NCBI RefSeq assembly: GCF_044385915.1
Contig: NZ_JBISCC010000117.1
Coordinates: forward strand, 124,001-188,000
DNA: 64,000 bases
Direction of reading: 5' to 3'
Source: Thalassobellus citreus
Lineage (GTDB): Bacteria > Bacteroidota > Bacteroidia > Flavobacteriales > Flavobacteriaceae
A program made the translations under genes and the position numbers. Positions 26,882 to 35,905 of this stretch are shown piece after piece. The notes beneath the pieces are model-generated. The model saw only the letters and a list, made by a program, of their open reading frames with translations, did not search any database and was not told the origin of the DNA. Every line of letters starts with the position of its first letter. Position 1 is the first letter of the stretch.

Positions 26882-27766
26882 TTAGTTAAACGCAGTTAAT
26901 ATACCATCTTTAAAATACAAGTAACTACCCTCATAAACCCATTGATCTCCAGAACTGCTTGTGTTTATTGTTTTAGGGCGCCCCCAAGCCACTGTACAAG
27001 CCAACTCTGTCATTCCTATAACTACTTTTTCTTGTAATATTTTTTTATAATAAATAGGATATAATTGTTTCATTAAATTATACTTCTTTTCAGTCAATGC
27101 TTTTTTCTCAAAATCATCTTTATACACTAAAATACGATGGCTTAAATCATCTTCTAAAACATAAGAAATATTACCATATTTACTATCTATAGTTATTTTT
27201 ACAATCTCCCATAACTTTTCTTCACCAGGCACAACCTTTATTTCTTCTTTTAAAAAAACAATAGGGTTTATTAAGGTTCTAATGATGTATTTCTTGTTTA
27301 GCATAGAAGTTTCTAGCTTTTTAAAAAAACCTTCAACTATAAAAGGAAAAGCATGTTTATAACGTTTGTATTGGAAATAGATAATTTCATTACTAATCGT
27401 GTCTTTAAGTTTTAATTTAGGTCTATAAGTTTCAGCACCCAACACGTTTTCAACAAAAAAATACCTGCCAACTAAATTAGAATATTCAGTATTGTAACCA
27501 GTACTATTTGGTTTATATGTATTTCCTTTTACATGATTGGATTTATCAGGATTTAAAACAAAATTATCGTAACCAAACTTTTGCAAACTTTCCGACTTTG
27601 GTTTTACAAAAACATTTTGCCCTTTTAAAACACTAACATCTTTTCCTGGATAATTATATGTGCTATCATAAACTTTTATCAATTCTTTTGTTTCAGGGGT
27701 AGATGTTATACTTATTTGAGCTATTCCTATAGCAGGGATTAATAATAAAATAAATAATTTCTTCAT
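26882..27766 (-). CDS. Exported protein with SmpA/BamE-like C-terminus (lysogenic conversion candidate)
   Basis: A 294-aa protein with a Sec signal peptide (MKKLFILLLIPAIGIAQ). The last 50 residues (VIGMTELACTVAWGRPKTIN, then QWVYEGSYLYFKDGILTAFN) match the SmpA/OmlA/BamE-like fold of small outer-membrane proteins. Bounded by leader B on one side and small genes on the other, inside the tail block but not obviously a virion gene. Could change the lysogen surface, for example superinfection exclusion; that is inference. Confidence 0.6.
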   Translation of the reverse strand: MKKLFILLLIPAIGIAQISITSTPETKELIKVYDSTYNYPGKDVSVLKGQNVFVKPKSESLQKFGYDNFVLNPDKSNHVKGNTYKPNSTGYNTEYSNLVGRYFFVENVLGAETYRPKLKLKDTISNEIIYFQYKRYKHAFPFIVEGFFKKLETSMLNKKYIIRTLINPIVFLKEEIKVVPGEEKLWEIVKITIDSKYGNISYVLEDDLSHRILVYKDDFEKKALTEKKYNLMKQLYPIYYKKILQEKVVIGMTELACTVAWGRPKTINTSSSGDQWVYEGSYLYFKDGILTAFN

Positions 27767-27778
27767 AATAAATAACAG

Positions 27779-27877
27779 TTATTTGTATTTGTTTTTACGA
27801 ACATAATCGGAAAACCACAAGCCAATTATACCAAAAGGAATAATTATAATTAAGTGCCAAATCTCGAATGCGTTCAT
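27779..27877 (-). CDS. 32-aa single-span membrane peptide
   Basis: ATG at 27877 gives MNAFEIWHLIIIIPFGIIGL, then WFSDYVRKNKYK: one membrane helix and a basic tail. Too short for confident calling, but codon use and position between two moron-like genes support it. Confidence 0.4.
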   Translation of the reverse strand: MNAFEIWHLIIIIPFGIIGLWFSDYVRKNKYK

Positions 27878-27950
27878 AATAAAAAAGGTTATTGCTATTA
27901 ACCAAACTAGGAGAGACGATAAATATACAAAAAAATGTATTGTGTAGGAA

Positions 27951-28127
27951 TTAAACTATTTGTGTAATATCGATAATATCAAAACAGGTTTCTGGAATAA
28001 GCTTCTTAATAGCATTATTGGTTAAACTTTCTAATTTTTCAACAGTAACAATAATAGCACCTGTTTTATTAGCATACTCACTACCTGTCCATTTTTGATA
28101 ACTGTATTTTACTATTAATTTTATCAT
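27951..28127 (-). CDS. 58-aa protein of unknown function
   Basis: From the ATG at 28127: MIKLIVKYSYQKWTGSEYAN and an acidic C-terminus (ETCFDIIDITQIV). Starts one base after the stop of the SPFH-domain gene, suggesting translational coupling. Not recognised. Confidence 0.5.
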   Translation of the reverse strand: MIKLIVKYSYQKWTGSEYANKTGAIIVTVEKLESLTNNAIKKLIPETCFDIIDITQIV

Positions 28128-28128
28128 T

Positions 28129-28677
28129 TTAAAAAACCTGTTTATCTAATTCACTATTTATTTGAGAGTATAATTTATCGTGAATAATTCTAAATGTTTT
28201 AGCGTTAGAAAACGTTATAAGCTTAAAATCTTCAAACAACATACCTTTACCCTTTATTAACTGTAAATGATTTAATACTCTTTTTTCAAAAACATCAATA
28301 TCAAAATCTTCAAAGCGAGTTAATAAAAAATATCTCGCAATTTCATTCTTAATAAATCCATCAATAATACTTAGCGGTTCTGCATACCCGTTGTAATATT
28401 CTTTTATATCAATAATTTTGAAAAAAGCAGTTGCCGAAGCTGTTATTTGCTTATTGTCTTTAGTTGTAAAGTTAACTTGACTCACAATAACATCTTGCGT
28501 TCTTTTTGGCTGACAAAAAACAGCATCTAAAAACGGAATTTTAAAATAAATACCATTTTTTAAAACTCTTATTATTTTACCGTTTCGTAATTGAAGTCCG
28601 TTTTCCCATTCTTTAACAATAAACCAAAATTTAAACTGATTGGTTATGTATGTGAAAAATTCTTTAATTCCATCCAT
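28129..28677 (-). CDS. SPFH/Band 7-domain protein
   Basis: A 182-aa protein. Residues about 22-140 have the SPFH/Band 7 (stomatin/prohibitin/HflK) pattern: EWENGLQLRNGKIIRVLKNG, GIYFKIPFLD, TQDVIVSQVNFTTKDNKQIT, SATAFFKIIDIKEYYN, IKNEIARYFL. A short hydrophobic N-terminus (FFTYITNQFKFWFIV) could touch the membrane. SPFH proteins scaffold membrane microdomains and proteases. Its place between connectors and the exported protein suggests a host-interaction gene, not a structural one. Confidence 0.7.
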   Translation of the reverse strand: MDGIKEFFTYITNQFKFWFIVKEWENGLQLRNGKIIRVLKNGIYFKIPFLDAVFCQPKRTQDVIVSQVNFTTKDNKQITASATAFFKIIDIKEYYNGYAEPLSIIDGFIKNEIARYFLLTRFEDFDIDVFEKRVLNHLQLIKGKGMLFEDFKLITFSNAKTFRIIHDKLYSQINSELDKQVF

Positions 28678-28701
28678 AATATTGAATTATTGATTTATAT
28701 T

Positions 28702-29160
28702 TTAAAAAGCCGTTTTAGTATAAAAATCCATCACATACCCGTTACCGCCTAAATAGTTAGGCATTGGCGTTATTTGGATGCTGTTTAACTCGATGTTTTT
28801 AAACATACAATTACCTTCTGGGTTAGATATTAAAGCTTTTATTTTTTTTGCTAAAGCCAAAATTTCTAATTGGCATATTGCGAAATTATCGAGCTTAGTA
28901 TCATTTGATGCTTTAGTGTCTGTCTTTTTAAGAATGTAAAAACTAAGGTTGTTTTTCATTTTCGCATTATCTTCATTGTTAGAATCATCATCATGCGAAG
29001 GCACAAGCGTTATTAAAGTACAGGTATTACCCGCATTAACAATATCTTTATACTCGTTTACCGCATCATCATGTTCGGCAACGGTAATGTTGTTTTCTAA
29101 GTTTGGTCGCTCATTTACAAAGGCATCGGCAAAGGCTCTAAAATCAGTTAGTAGTAGCAT
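28702..29160 (-). CDS. Tail completion/terminator-like protein (putative)
   Basis: A 152-aa protein (MLLLTDFRAFADAFVNERPN) with IELNSIQITPMPNYLGGNGY near the end. Size and position after the connector genes fit a tail terminator or head-tail joining protein. Starts inside the previous gene (17-bp overlap). Function from position only. Confidence 0.5.
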   Translation of the reverse strand: MLLLTDFRAFADAFVNERPNLENNITVAEHDDAVNEYKDIVNAGNTCTLITLVPSHDDDSNNEDNAKMKNNLSFYILKKTDTKASNDTKLDNFAICQLEILALAKKIKALISNPEGNCMFKNIELNSIQITPMPNYLGGNGYVMDFYTKTAF

Positions 29161-30058
29161 GGTTTTTACGTTTTAGTTTATCGTGTTCGGTTTTCTGGTT
29201 TACCAGGTAAGCTAGAATATCGTAGGTGTTTTGTTCGGCTACATCTTTAACGGTACCAAACACCTTCGTTTCGGCTAAACTGTAAAGCGTGCCTACCATA
29301 CCCAAACTGTTAGCGGGTTGCGTGGTGTTAGATTGTTGGCTAAATAGCAGTGTTAAATCTATAGTGTTGCCGCCACCTATATCGAGCGCATTGCTATTGG
29401 CTATAAAATGCTGACTTGATGCCACAAACAGGAATATGGCATATTTTACCTCGAATGGTAATTGTGCTAAATCTTGCGCGTAGTTTTGTGTAAGGTTTGG
29501 GTTGAATTTTATACGTATATCGCCATCAAAATCGGCTTGATGTTTCAGCTTATTGTAATTTGGTTTTTGTGGGCGGTAAATGGTTGCTATAAGTTGGTTT
29601 AAGCTGTCCTCGCTACCCGATACTGCAAACTCGTTTAGATGCATGATTACTTGTAAGTATTCGCCATATACGGTATTAAACAATGCATCGGTTGGTCCAT
29701 GAAAGGTTTTACCGTTTACAGATACCGTTGGTAGTAAATTGATGATGAAATCCATATTTACAACCTTAAACTCTTTGCCTTTTTCGCGCTTGCTTGTAAA
29801 AAACTGATTATTAAGTTTTGATATTTGGTTAATGTTTTCGAGTAACTGAGCGTTTTCGGGTTTTGATACATTAGCGGTGCGCACCAAATTTAATAGGGCA
29901 TAGGTGAGCTTTATTTTGAATTCGTGAAACGATAGTTCGCCACTTTGATACAAAACCAACAACCTAGCAAATTTTATAAGCTGCTCGCGTGTAAACTCTT
30001 GCCCGCTTTCGGGATAGTTTAACAGGGTTTTGGTTTCTATAATTTCTATTTTATGCAC
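29144..30058 (-). CDS. Phage protein of unknown function in the connector block
   Basis: A 304-aa protein (MHKIEIIETKTLLNYPESGQ) without a recognised motif. Overlaps both neighbours slightly (8 bp upstream, 17 bp downstream), so it belongs to one translationally coupled run from portal to tail. Base composition is a little richer in GC (AAACTCGTT, GGTGGCGGC) than neighbours. Head-tail connection is a guess. Confidence 0.55.
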   Translation of the reverse strand: MHKIEIIETKTLLNYPESGQEFTREQLIKFARLLVLYQSGELSFHEFKIKLTYALLNLVRTANVSKPENAQLLENINQISKLNNQFFTSKREKGKEFKVVNMDFIINLLPTVSVNGKTFHGPTDALFNTVYGEYLQVIMHLNEFAVSGSEDSLNQLIATIYRPQKPNYNKLKHQADFDGDIRIKFNPNLTQNYAQDLAQLPFEVKYAIFLFVASSQHFIANSNALDIGGGNTIDLTLLFSQQSNTTQPANSLGMVGTLYSLAETKVFGTVKDVAEQNTYDILAYLVNQKTEHDKLKRKNHATTN

Positions 30059-30368
30059 TCTTAAACTTGCCTTTGTTAGTGATTTTTAAACCACGTTCTG
30101 CTAACACTTCTTTATTTTCCTTTTTAGAAGCTTCAATAACCTGGTGATTGGTTTTTTTAGATTTTGAAATCGATTTACCTTTATGAAAGGTGATTATCTT
30201 TTTCAGTTTCAATTTTTTTGAAGCCGAATTAATAATACCCCATTTAATAACATTAGCTTCTTTATTGCGTTGCTCGAAGTTTTTTAAACCTTGGCGCAAG
30301 GTGTATTCTCGTTTTCCTTTTTTAGTTAGTTTGTAGAAAAACCAATAGATTTTGTTTAGTAATTTCAT
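30051..30368 (-). CDS. Small lysine-rich phage protein
   Basis: A 105-aa strongly basic protein (MKLLNKIYWFFYKLTKKGKR) with many Lys residues and no acidic domain; possibly binds DNA or the capsid interior. Shares its first base with the stop of the upstream gene and overlaps the next by 8 bp. Confidence 0.5.
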   Translation of the reverse strand: MKLLNKIYWFFYKLTKKGKREYTLRQGLKNFEQRNKEANVIKWGIINSASKKLKLKKIITFHKGKSISKSKKTNHQVIEASKKENKEVLAERGLKITNKGKFKSA

Positions 30369-31297
30369 TATAAGTTGACGTATTTTTTGCCTTCTTCAAG
30401 GCCGTTAGTAGTTGGGAGTTCTTCGAATGTTTCTGTTTGTTTAGAATATTCGTGTTCTAATTTTGTTAAGTATTTAGCACCTTCATCATTTAAGAATTGC
30501 ATGACTTCGGCGCGAGCCAATGACTTCATACGTGTATTTTCGTTGTACAATAAACCTTCTGGAAACATTTCTACAGGAAAGGCTTTCATAGCTTTACCTA
30601 ACGATAAATAGGCGATTGCTTTATGAATGAGGTTTAATAAAACGGTTTGGGTTTCGTTTGGTTCTGAAACAGCTTTTAATGTTGTGACACTATCTAAGGT
30701 TAGAATTGCTGTAACATGATCGTTTTCAAAATCTGCCATAAACGGCACTAAACGCTGATATAGTTGCCCTGATTTATTAATAGGAAACGCCGCATCGAAT
30801 AGATTGGTATTTTTAAGAAACAAGGCGTTTGCTTTTTTATAAGCTTCTGAGCCTGTCCATTCTGGCCATGCTTTAGCCTCTAGCATAACGAATAATAAAT
30901 CGAGTGCTTTGTAGGCGCGTTTTTTAGTTGCTGCGTTGTCTTGCGCAATTTGCCAATCCCAAGCCATGGTTTCAGAATCGGTTTTGGACACATTTCGTCC
31001 AGAATTTGAATGTGTTAATGCGTTATTTGGTGCGTAATCTAAATACGCCATGGATGCGATGTAAAGCTGACAGTATTTTATAGCTTGAGCAATGTCTTTG
31101 TCTTCGGTTGGGTTCGCATCTGCATAATACTCCTGTAGCTTATCGTAAACTTCCTGACTTATTAAATTGATTAAATCGGGTGTGTTTAGCTCAATGTCTG
31201 GCTCTAGATTAGCATAGGTAAAACCACCATCTAAAAAGCCTAATATTTTTTTTATTTCGGCTTGACCGCTATTGTTTTTATTAAAAAGTAAGTCCAT
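30368..31297 (-). CDS. Head-tail connector-like protein (DUF6712 type)
   Basis: A 309-aa helical protein (MDLLFNKNNSGQAEIKKILG; ELNTPDLINLISQEVYDKLQ) directly after the portal gene. It resembles the DUF6712 proteins of Bacteroidota phages, which sit where head-completion or adaptor proteins are encoded. Abuts the portal gene with a 1-bp overlap. Confidence 0.55.
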   Translation of the reverse strand: MDLLFNKNNSGQAEIKKILGFLDGGFTYANLEPDIELNTPDLINLISQEVYDKLQEYYADANPTEDKDIAQAIKYCQLYIASMAYLDYAPNNALTHSNSGRNVSKTDSETMAWDWQIAQDNAATKKRAYKALDLLFVMLEAKAWPEWTGSEAYKKANALFLKNTNLFDAAFPINKSGQLYQRLVPFMADFENDHVTAILTLDSVTTLKAVSEPNETQTVLLNLIHKAIAYLSLGKAMKAFPVEMFPEGLLYNENTRMKSLARAEVMQFLNDEGAKYLTKLEHEYSKQTETFEELPTTNGLEEGKKYVNL

Positions 31298-32676
31298 TAT
31301 TCTCCTGGTGTTTTAGATTCGGTTGGCATTGCGCGTTGCGAGCTTGTTATATCTTGCTGGCGTTCGGGTGTGGTACGGTAGAAGCCTACTTTTTCGCCAG
31401 ATGTAAAGCGTGTTTTAAGAATATCATTTAACGCCTTACAAACGTAATATTCAGGTATGGAAGTGGCGGTTTTTTGGTGAATGATGTAAGCGTTTAGTTG
31501 TTCGGATCCTGAATCTGATTTTCCGTCTGCACCTACCATAACTAACGATGCATGTAAACCTACGCCTGCTTGCATAGCATATATGGCGGTGTCGTACATT
31601 TTTACTTGACTTTCTACCCATTCTTTAGTTTTTTGCTCTATTGGGGTTATTTTCCAGCCTAATTCCATAGCTGTAGCACCAATAAGCTGAATAACGTATT
31701 CATTATGCCAAAATTTACCAACGTTTTCGGTACCTGATAGTAATTCACTTAATTTATCTAGAATCTCTGTCTTGAGATCTTCTAGCATTTTTTCTTTGTA
31801 CGGTATTGGTGGCGATTGCGCTTTGCAGTTCTTTTCTAGAATATCGCGTTTTTCTTCCCAAAATTTAGCAGGACTTTGAATATGCCACTTAATATTTAAT
31901 GCGTTTTTAGTAAAAGCTTTAAATATTTTGGGCGTATTGGTAGCGTTGGTAATCCAATCTAAACTACCATATATATCTGGTAACGGATAATCTGCCATAC
32001 CATAAGTTTTAAACTTTTGGTGGTAGATAGCTACAGGGTATTTATCGGGGTTTTTAGGGTCGTATAACGGGTAAGCCTTCATTTTTTGAAGATCTTGTTT
32101 AACCCAATCGCCAACAATAACGTGTGTTGGTTTTTTGTTTTTATCGGTTTTTCTATATCCTAATAAGCAATCTGAAGCACTAATATGCTCGATAGCAGCA
32201 GGAACAGTTTTACCTAAACGCCCTTGTTTGGCTCGAAACACCTTAACACATACACGTTTTTCGAAATAATAATCGGTAGCATTATTTTGCAACAACTCTT
32301 CGTGATTAATACTCTCTAAAAAGGCTTGTACATCTGGGTTTTCGATAGGTTCACGAAAGTACTTCGTGCCATCCTTTTTCATTTTATACAGGTAAGGACC
32401 TTGTTCGATAAGCAGCTCAACCTTACGTTCTAAGGCTCTACGAGCGAAGGAGTTCGCTAATACAGTTTCTTGCACTTCATTAGGGATATGCTTACCCTTA
32501 CCGAATGGTATTACCTTGAAGTCGCCTACATCTAGCGTGTTATCTTGCCAATCTGAAAAGGTTTCGGTAGGCGCGTCTGACGATGTATTACCACGCCCTG
32601 TAATCTCGTAATAGTTTAGATTATTACCTGATAATGATAAATAGCCGTCCTTATGGAATCTATGTGTATTACTCAT
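31297..32676 (-). CDS. Portal protein
   Basis: From the ATG at 32676 (MSNTHRFHKDGYLSLSGNNL), 459 aa; an in-frame start at 32736 would lie inside the upstream gene. Portal features: Trp/Tyr-rich N-terminal segment, basic middle with SASDCLLGYRKTDKN, long helix (KEWVESQVKMYDTAIYAMQ) and the C-terminal HQKTATSIPEYYVCKALNDI. Position between terminase and connectors supports it. Forms the 12-mer DNA channel at one capsid vertex. ATGA overlap with the upstream gene. Confidence 0.75.
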   Translation of the reverse strand: MSNTHRFHKDGYLSLSGNNLNYYEITGRGNTSSDAPTETFSDWQDNTLDVGDFKVIPFGKGKHIPNEVQETVLANSFARRALERKVELLIEQGPYLYKMKKDGTKYFREPIENPDVQAFLESINHEELLQNNATDYYFEKRVCVKVFRAKQGRLGKTVPAAIEHISASDCLLGYRKTDKNKKPTHVIVGDWVKQDLQKMKAYPLYDPKNPDKYPVAIYHQKFKTYGMADYPLPDIYGSLDWITNATNTPKIFKAFTKNALNIKWHIQSPAKFWEEKRDILEKNCKAQSPPIPYKEKMLEDLKTEILDKLSELLSGTENVGKFWHNEYVIQLIGATAMELGWKITPIEQKTKEWVESQVKMYDTAIYAMQAGVGLHASLVMVGADGKSDSGSEQLNAYIIHQKTATSIPEYYVCKALNDILKTRFTSGEKVGFYRTTPERQQDITSSQRAMPTESKTPGE

Positions 32677-32945
32677 TTGAGTTTGATTTGTTTGTCGTTT
32701 ACTGATAGCAATAGCGGTATATACCCTGTACCACACTGATCTTGTATAACATCTATATAGTTAAACTTATAGTTAGCGTTCTTGTCTTTAGCCTTGGGTG
32801 TTTGCTTACGTAGTAGTGCCTTTGGTATGATCTTGATAGACCCGTCGAGCTTCCTAAACACGAGCTTGAATGGCTCGTTAATGGTAGTGTGTGCATGCAT
32901 GTCACTAAACATGTCGCTATAGCTCTTATATACTGGTGCATCCAT
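32673..32945 (-). CDS. Small protein preceding the portal
   Basis: A 90-aa protein (MDAPVYKSYSDMFSDMHAHT), first gene behind late promoter P2, coupled to the portal by a 4-bp overlap. No recognised domain. Confidence 0.55.
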   Translation of the reverse strand: MDAPVYKSYSDMFSDMHAHTTINEPFKLVFRKLDGSIKIIPKALLRKQTPKAKDKNANYKFNYIDVIQDQCGTGYIPLLLSVNDKQIKLK

Positions 32946-32950
32946 AGTAA

Positions 32951-32986
32951 CAATATTAATTAATCGTCTGAGCTATTAAAAGGACA
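32951..32986 (-). promoter_or_regulatory. Phage late promoter P2
   Basis: Read leftward: TGTCCTTTT (32978-32986), 19 bp, TAATATTG (32951-32958), 6 bp before the ATG at 32945. The rest of the 250-bp gap up to the terminase (32987-33195) holds no gene; it contains imperfect GCCGT/ACGGC inverted repeats that might be a packaging or termination structure. Confidence 0.75.
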
Positions 32987-33195
32987 CAAAGCGAAGCAGG
33001 AGGGAAGCCGTCATATATCTCAAATAGGATATTCTAGTGTAATTACAGATTACGGCCTTAGCGTGGCGGTATTTTCTTCGAGACAATTTTTAATTATTGA
33101 AAACTGCACAGGGTTTTTGTGTTGAAAATCAACGAATTAACAAAATTGAACTATAAAACTATAGTCAAATAACAAGGTTTAATAAAATAAAGAGA

Positions 33196-34932
33196 TTATT
33201 TAATAACGGGGTTTGATGAGAATAACGGTTTATCGAATTCAATTTTAGATAAATACTCTGGTCTACATAATAAATACTTACCAGCATCACTCATATTAGT
33301 AGACTCTAAAGGCAACCTATGATCGGGGAGTTTTTCGGTGGATTTATCTTTTTTAATTTCTTTGTTGCCTTTTCTATCTATATGTATAAATTTCTGTGCT
33401 TGTTCCATAGAACTCTTCCAGCACGGGCAATTATGTTTATCTATTAATAAAGCAGGTAAGTCTTTATTTTTACCGCCTTGCATTTCTAGCATTAACTCGT
33501 ACTCGGTTTGTGGTGAAATATTAGCTTGTCGCTCATTCATAAGCGTAACCGTCCAGCCCGAAGTAATACCATCGGCAAACTCGTAATTTTCTATAGCTTC
33601 TTTTAATTTAGATGCATGGTCCTCACCAACACGTTTCCATTTATTGGTTGCACGATCATGATATAAAACCAATTGTTTTAATTTATGATATTTAAAATAC
33701 TCGCAAAACTGCGCCCCAAGCTCTCTAATAAAATCTTCAGGCAATGTGTAGAATTCTTTTAAACCACGATAAAACGGCAACTGCTCTTGCCCCACCACCA
33801 AACTACACATGTTACCAGAATCAAATCCAGCTTCTAAATGTTCGTTATGGCGAATATATTTTAAATCTAAACTACTTTCTTCGGTGTCTTGTATTTCGGC
33901 ATAGCTAGATTTATCTATTCGGCTATATGTAAAACCATCACTATAAAAATTCTTTTCGTTTAGGTTTGGGTAAAACATTAAGCCCTTTTCTAAGGTTGGT
34001 TTTATTGATAATAAAGCCGTCATTAATTCCTTAAAGTTTCCTTCGGAAAACTGACTATAAAAATACTTCTCAGTTAATATATCGGCATTAACAAACGAAC
34101 TGCCTATATAAAAAAACGTCGAGTTCATCCGCGCCTTGTTATACCTGACAGTCCATCTACTAATATTTTTTTCAATATTTGTTTTGTCTTTTTTTAATTG
34201 TAAATCGGCAGGACGTTCTTTTATCTTATTTAAAACTTTTACCAGTTTTATTTTTTCTTCATTCAATATAAAAGCTACTTGCAATATGGTTTCAATTTGC
34301 TTTAAATCCATATTCTCTTCCATGCTCAAAATCCAATCGTACTCGCCTAAATTCGTATTAGGCATATCGGTAGTATAAGTAGATCCTAAATAATAAGGGC
34401 TTCGGCCATAACGCACACTCTCACCACGGCTTGCTTGCCGTATTTTATTAAGTTTCTTATCGTTTAAGTATTTTGCTTCGTCGCCACCATCATGCTGATA
34501 ACTATCTCCAGCACCAACCGAAGGTCTATCTTGACTTATAATTTTAAAATGCGTGCCATGATATGTAGTAAGCGTATGTTTCCAAGACAGTACCGTTTTA
34601 TGAGGCTTTTTAAAATGATCGGGCGGTCTAGAATCTACAACAAAATGAATACCTTCAACCCAACCGTTTAACTCCCAACCCTGTACTATTTGCGGAATAA
34701 TATTTTTAATAGCATTCATGTAGGTATCTGCCGAAACCGAAACAAAACACCCAGGCATTTCTTTACTAATATCCATAAACCGTTTAGAAAGTATAGACAC
34801 CGTTTTAGCAGAAGCTCTACCCAACACCAACCATAAGTTAGTTGGCTTAATCATATCAATCATTTGCGCTAACCAGTTGCTATAACGCAGCACCACATCG
34901 TTAGCGGTTTTATCAATCTTTGGTTTGCTCAT
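33196..34932 (-). CDS. terL: Terminase large subunit
   Basis: The DNA-packaging motor and nuclease, 578 aa. ATPase domain: Walker A variant LGRASAKT at 37-44, Walker B region YQHDGGDEA near 146-153 with catalytic Glu, and the coupling motif YLGSTYTT. Nuclease domain: RNase H-like acidic residues in AGFDSGNMCSLVVG, LYHDRATNKW and STNMSDAGKYL. The Walker A has Ala where most have Gly. Overlaps the small-subunit gene by 20 bp. Confidence 0.85.
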   Translation of the reverse strand: MSKPKIDKTANDVVLRYSNWLAQMIDMIKPTNLWLVLGRASAKTVSILSKRFMDISKEMPGCFVSVSADTYMNAIKNIIPQIVQGWELNGWVEGIHFVVDSRPPDHFKKPHKTVLSWKHTLTTYHGTHFKIISQDRPSVGAGDSYQHDGGDEAKYLNDKKLNKIRQASRGESVRYGRSPYYLGSTYTTDMPNTNLGEYDWILSMEENMDLKQIETILQVAFILNEEKIKLVKVLNKIKERPADLQLKKDKTNIEKNISRWTVRYNKARMNSTFFYIGSSFVNADILTEKYFYSQFSEGNFKELMTALLSIKPTLEKGLMFYPNLNEKNFYSDGFTYSRIDKSSYAEIQDTEESSLDLKYIRHNEHLEAGFDSGNMCSLVVGQEQLPFYRGLKEFYTLPEDFIRELGAQFCEYFKYHKLKQLVLYHDRATNKWKRVGEDHASKLKEAIENYEFADGITSGWTVTLMNERQANISPQTEYELMLEMQGGKNKDLPALLIDKHNCPCWKSSMEQAQKFIHIDRKGNKEIKKDKSTEKLPDHRLPLESTNMSDAGKYLLCRPEYLSKIEFDKPLFSSNPVIK

Positions 34933-35551
34933 TGAAATTAAATATTTCTTTAGGTTTTACGCCCGCCTCCATTTTAAGCTTAAGCTTTTGTGTTTCTTCA
35001 AGTGGCATTTGGTCTATATACTCAGCTAGAATATGGCGGTTCGCTTCAGGCAAACCAACATCGGCAGGTGTTAAACTATGTATCTCTACCTTTTCATCTA
35101 GTAAACCATCAGGTATAGGTTCTTTATCTGGTAAATGCAAGCCCTTAACTCTAGCAGCACGCTCTACAGCATCTACTATTTTAAGCGCAGTAACATCTGT
35201 TTTACAAGTTCTAATAGCTAATTGAATAGCTTTCATAGCTATTTCAAAAAGCATATTACGCAACGCATCATTACTGGTAGATTTATCTAAATGAAAAAAC
35301 CTAAGCGCATCATCAAATCTACTTTTAGCACTTTTAATATTTAACTGCGGAAAAAAAGCCATTAAAGAATTAATAACATTACCAGGACTTTCTACACGAT
35401 GCAAACGCTGTTGTATAAACTGAAGCTGTAACAAGTAATCTTGTATTTCGGGTTCCATATCATCAGCAACCACGCCCTTCTCAATATAATCGTTAAGTAT
35501 ATCAAAATGAAGCCCTTCAAGAGCGCTATGTAAGTCTTTCTTTTTTGCCAT
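34913..35551 (-). CDS. Terminase small subunit-like protein
   Basis: A 212-aa helical protein (MAKKKDLHSALEGLHFDILN) with a central helix-rich part (KSAKSRFDDALRFFHLD). It precedes and overlaps terL by 20 bp, the standard place of the small subunit that recognises packaging sites. Sequence alone is not diagnostic. Confidence 0.6.
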   Translation of the reverse strand: MAKKKDLHSALEGLHFDILNDYIEKGVVADDMEPEIQDYLLQLQFIQQRLHRVESPGNVINSLMAFFPQLNIKSAKSRFDDALRFFHLDKSTSNDALRNMLFEIAMKAIQLAIRTCKTDVTALKIVDAVERAARVKGLHLPDKEPIPDGLLDEKVEIHSLTPADVGLPEANRHILAEYIDQMPLEETQKLKLKMEAGVKPKEIFNFNEQTKD

Positions 35552-35563
35552 AATTAGTAAAAA

Positions 35564-35884
35564 TCAAAACCCAAAAACATCAGCCTTTATATCTTCAAAG
35601 GCTTGTTCTTGGGCTTTTTTATCGTGTATCTGGTAAGCGGTAACGTTACCGTCGTTCATCATATCAATTAACGCTTCTTCTTTGCTTGAAGCTATTTGTA
35701 ACTTCCCGCGCTCGTAAGCTTCACGTATTTGGCTTGTTTTATCGCGCCATAAATACATAAAATCTCTACGGCTAACGCTTAATGTTTTAGCAATATCACT
35801 AGGCGCAAAGTTTTTACCAGCTAAATCTTCAATAGTATCGTAGTCGGTTTCGTTTAGCGTTTCTATTAATTGAACGATGCTCAT
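35564..35884 (-). CDS. HTH protein linked to the terminase
   Basis: A 106-aa protein with an N-terminal helix-turn-helix (IEDLAGKNFAPSDIAKTLSV, then SRRDFMYLWRD), as in the DNA-binding parts of small terminase subunits. With the following 212-aa protein it may form a split small terminase: HTH here, oligomerisation there. Confidence 0.55.
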   Translation of the reverse strand: MSIVQLIETLNETDYDTIEDLAGKNFAPSDIAKTLSVSRRDFMYLWRDKTSQIREAYERGKLQIASSKEEALIDMMNDGNVTAYQIHDKKAQEQAFEDIKADVFGF

Positions 35885-35905
35885 GCATTAATCTAGTTTT
35901 AAATA

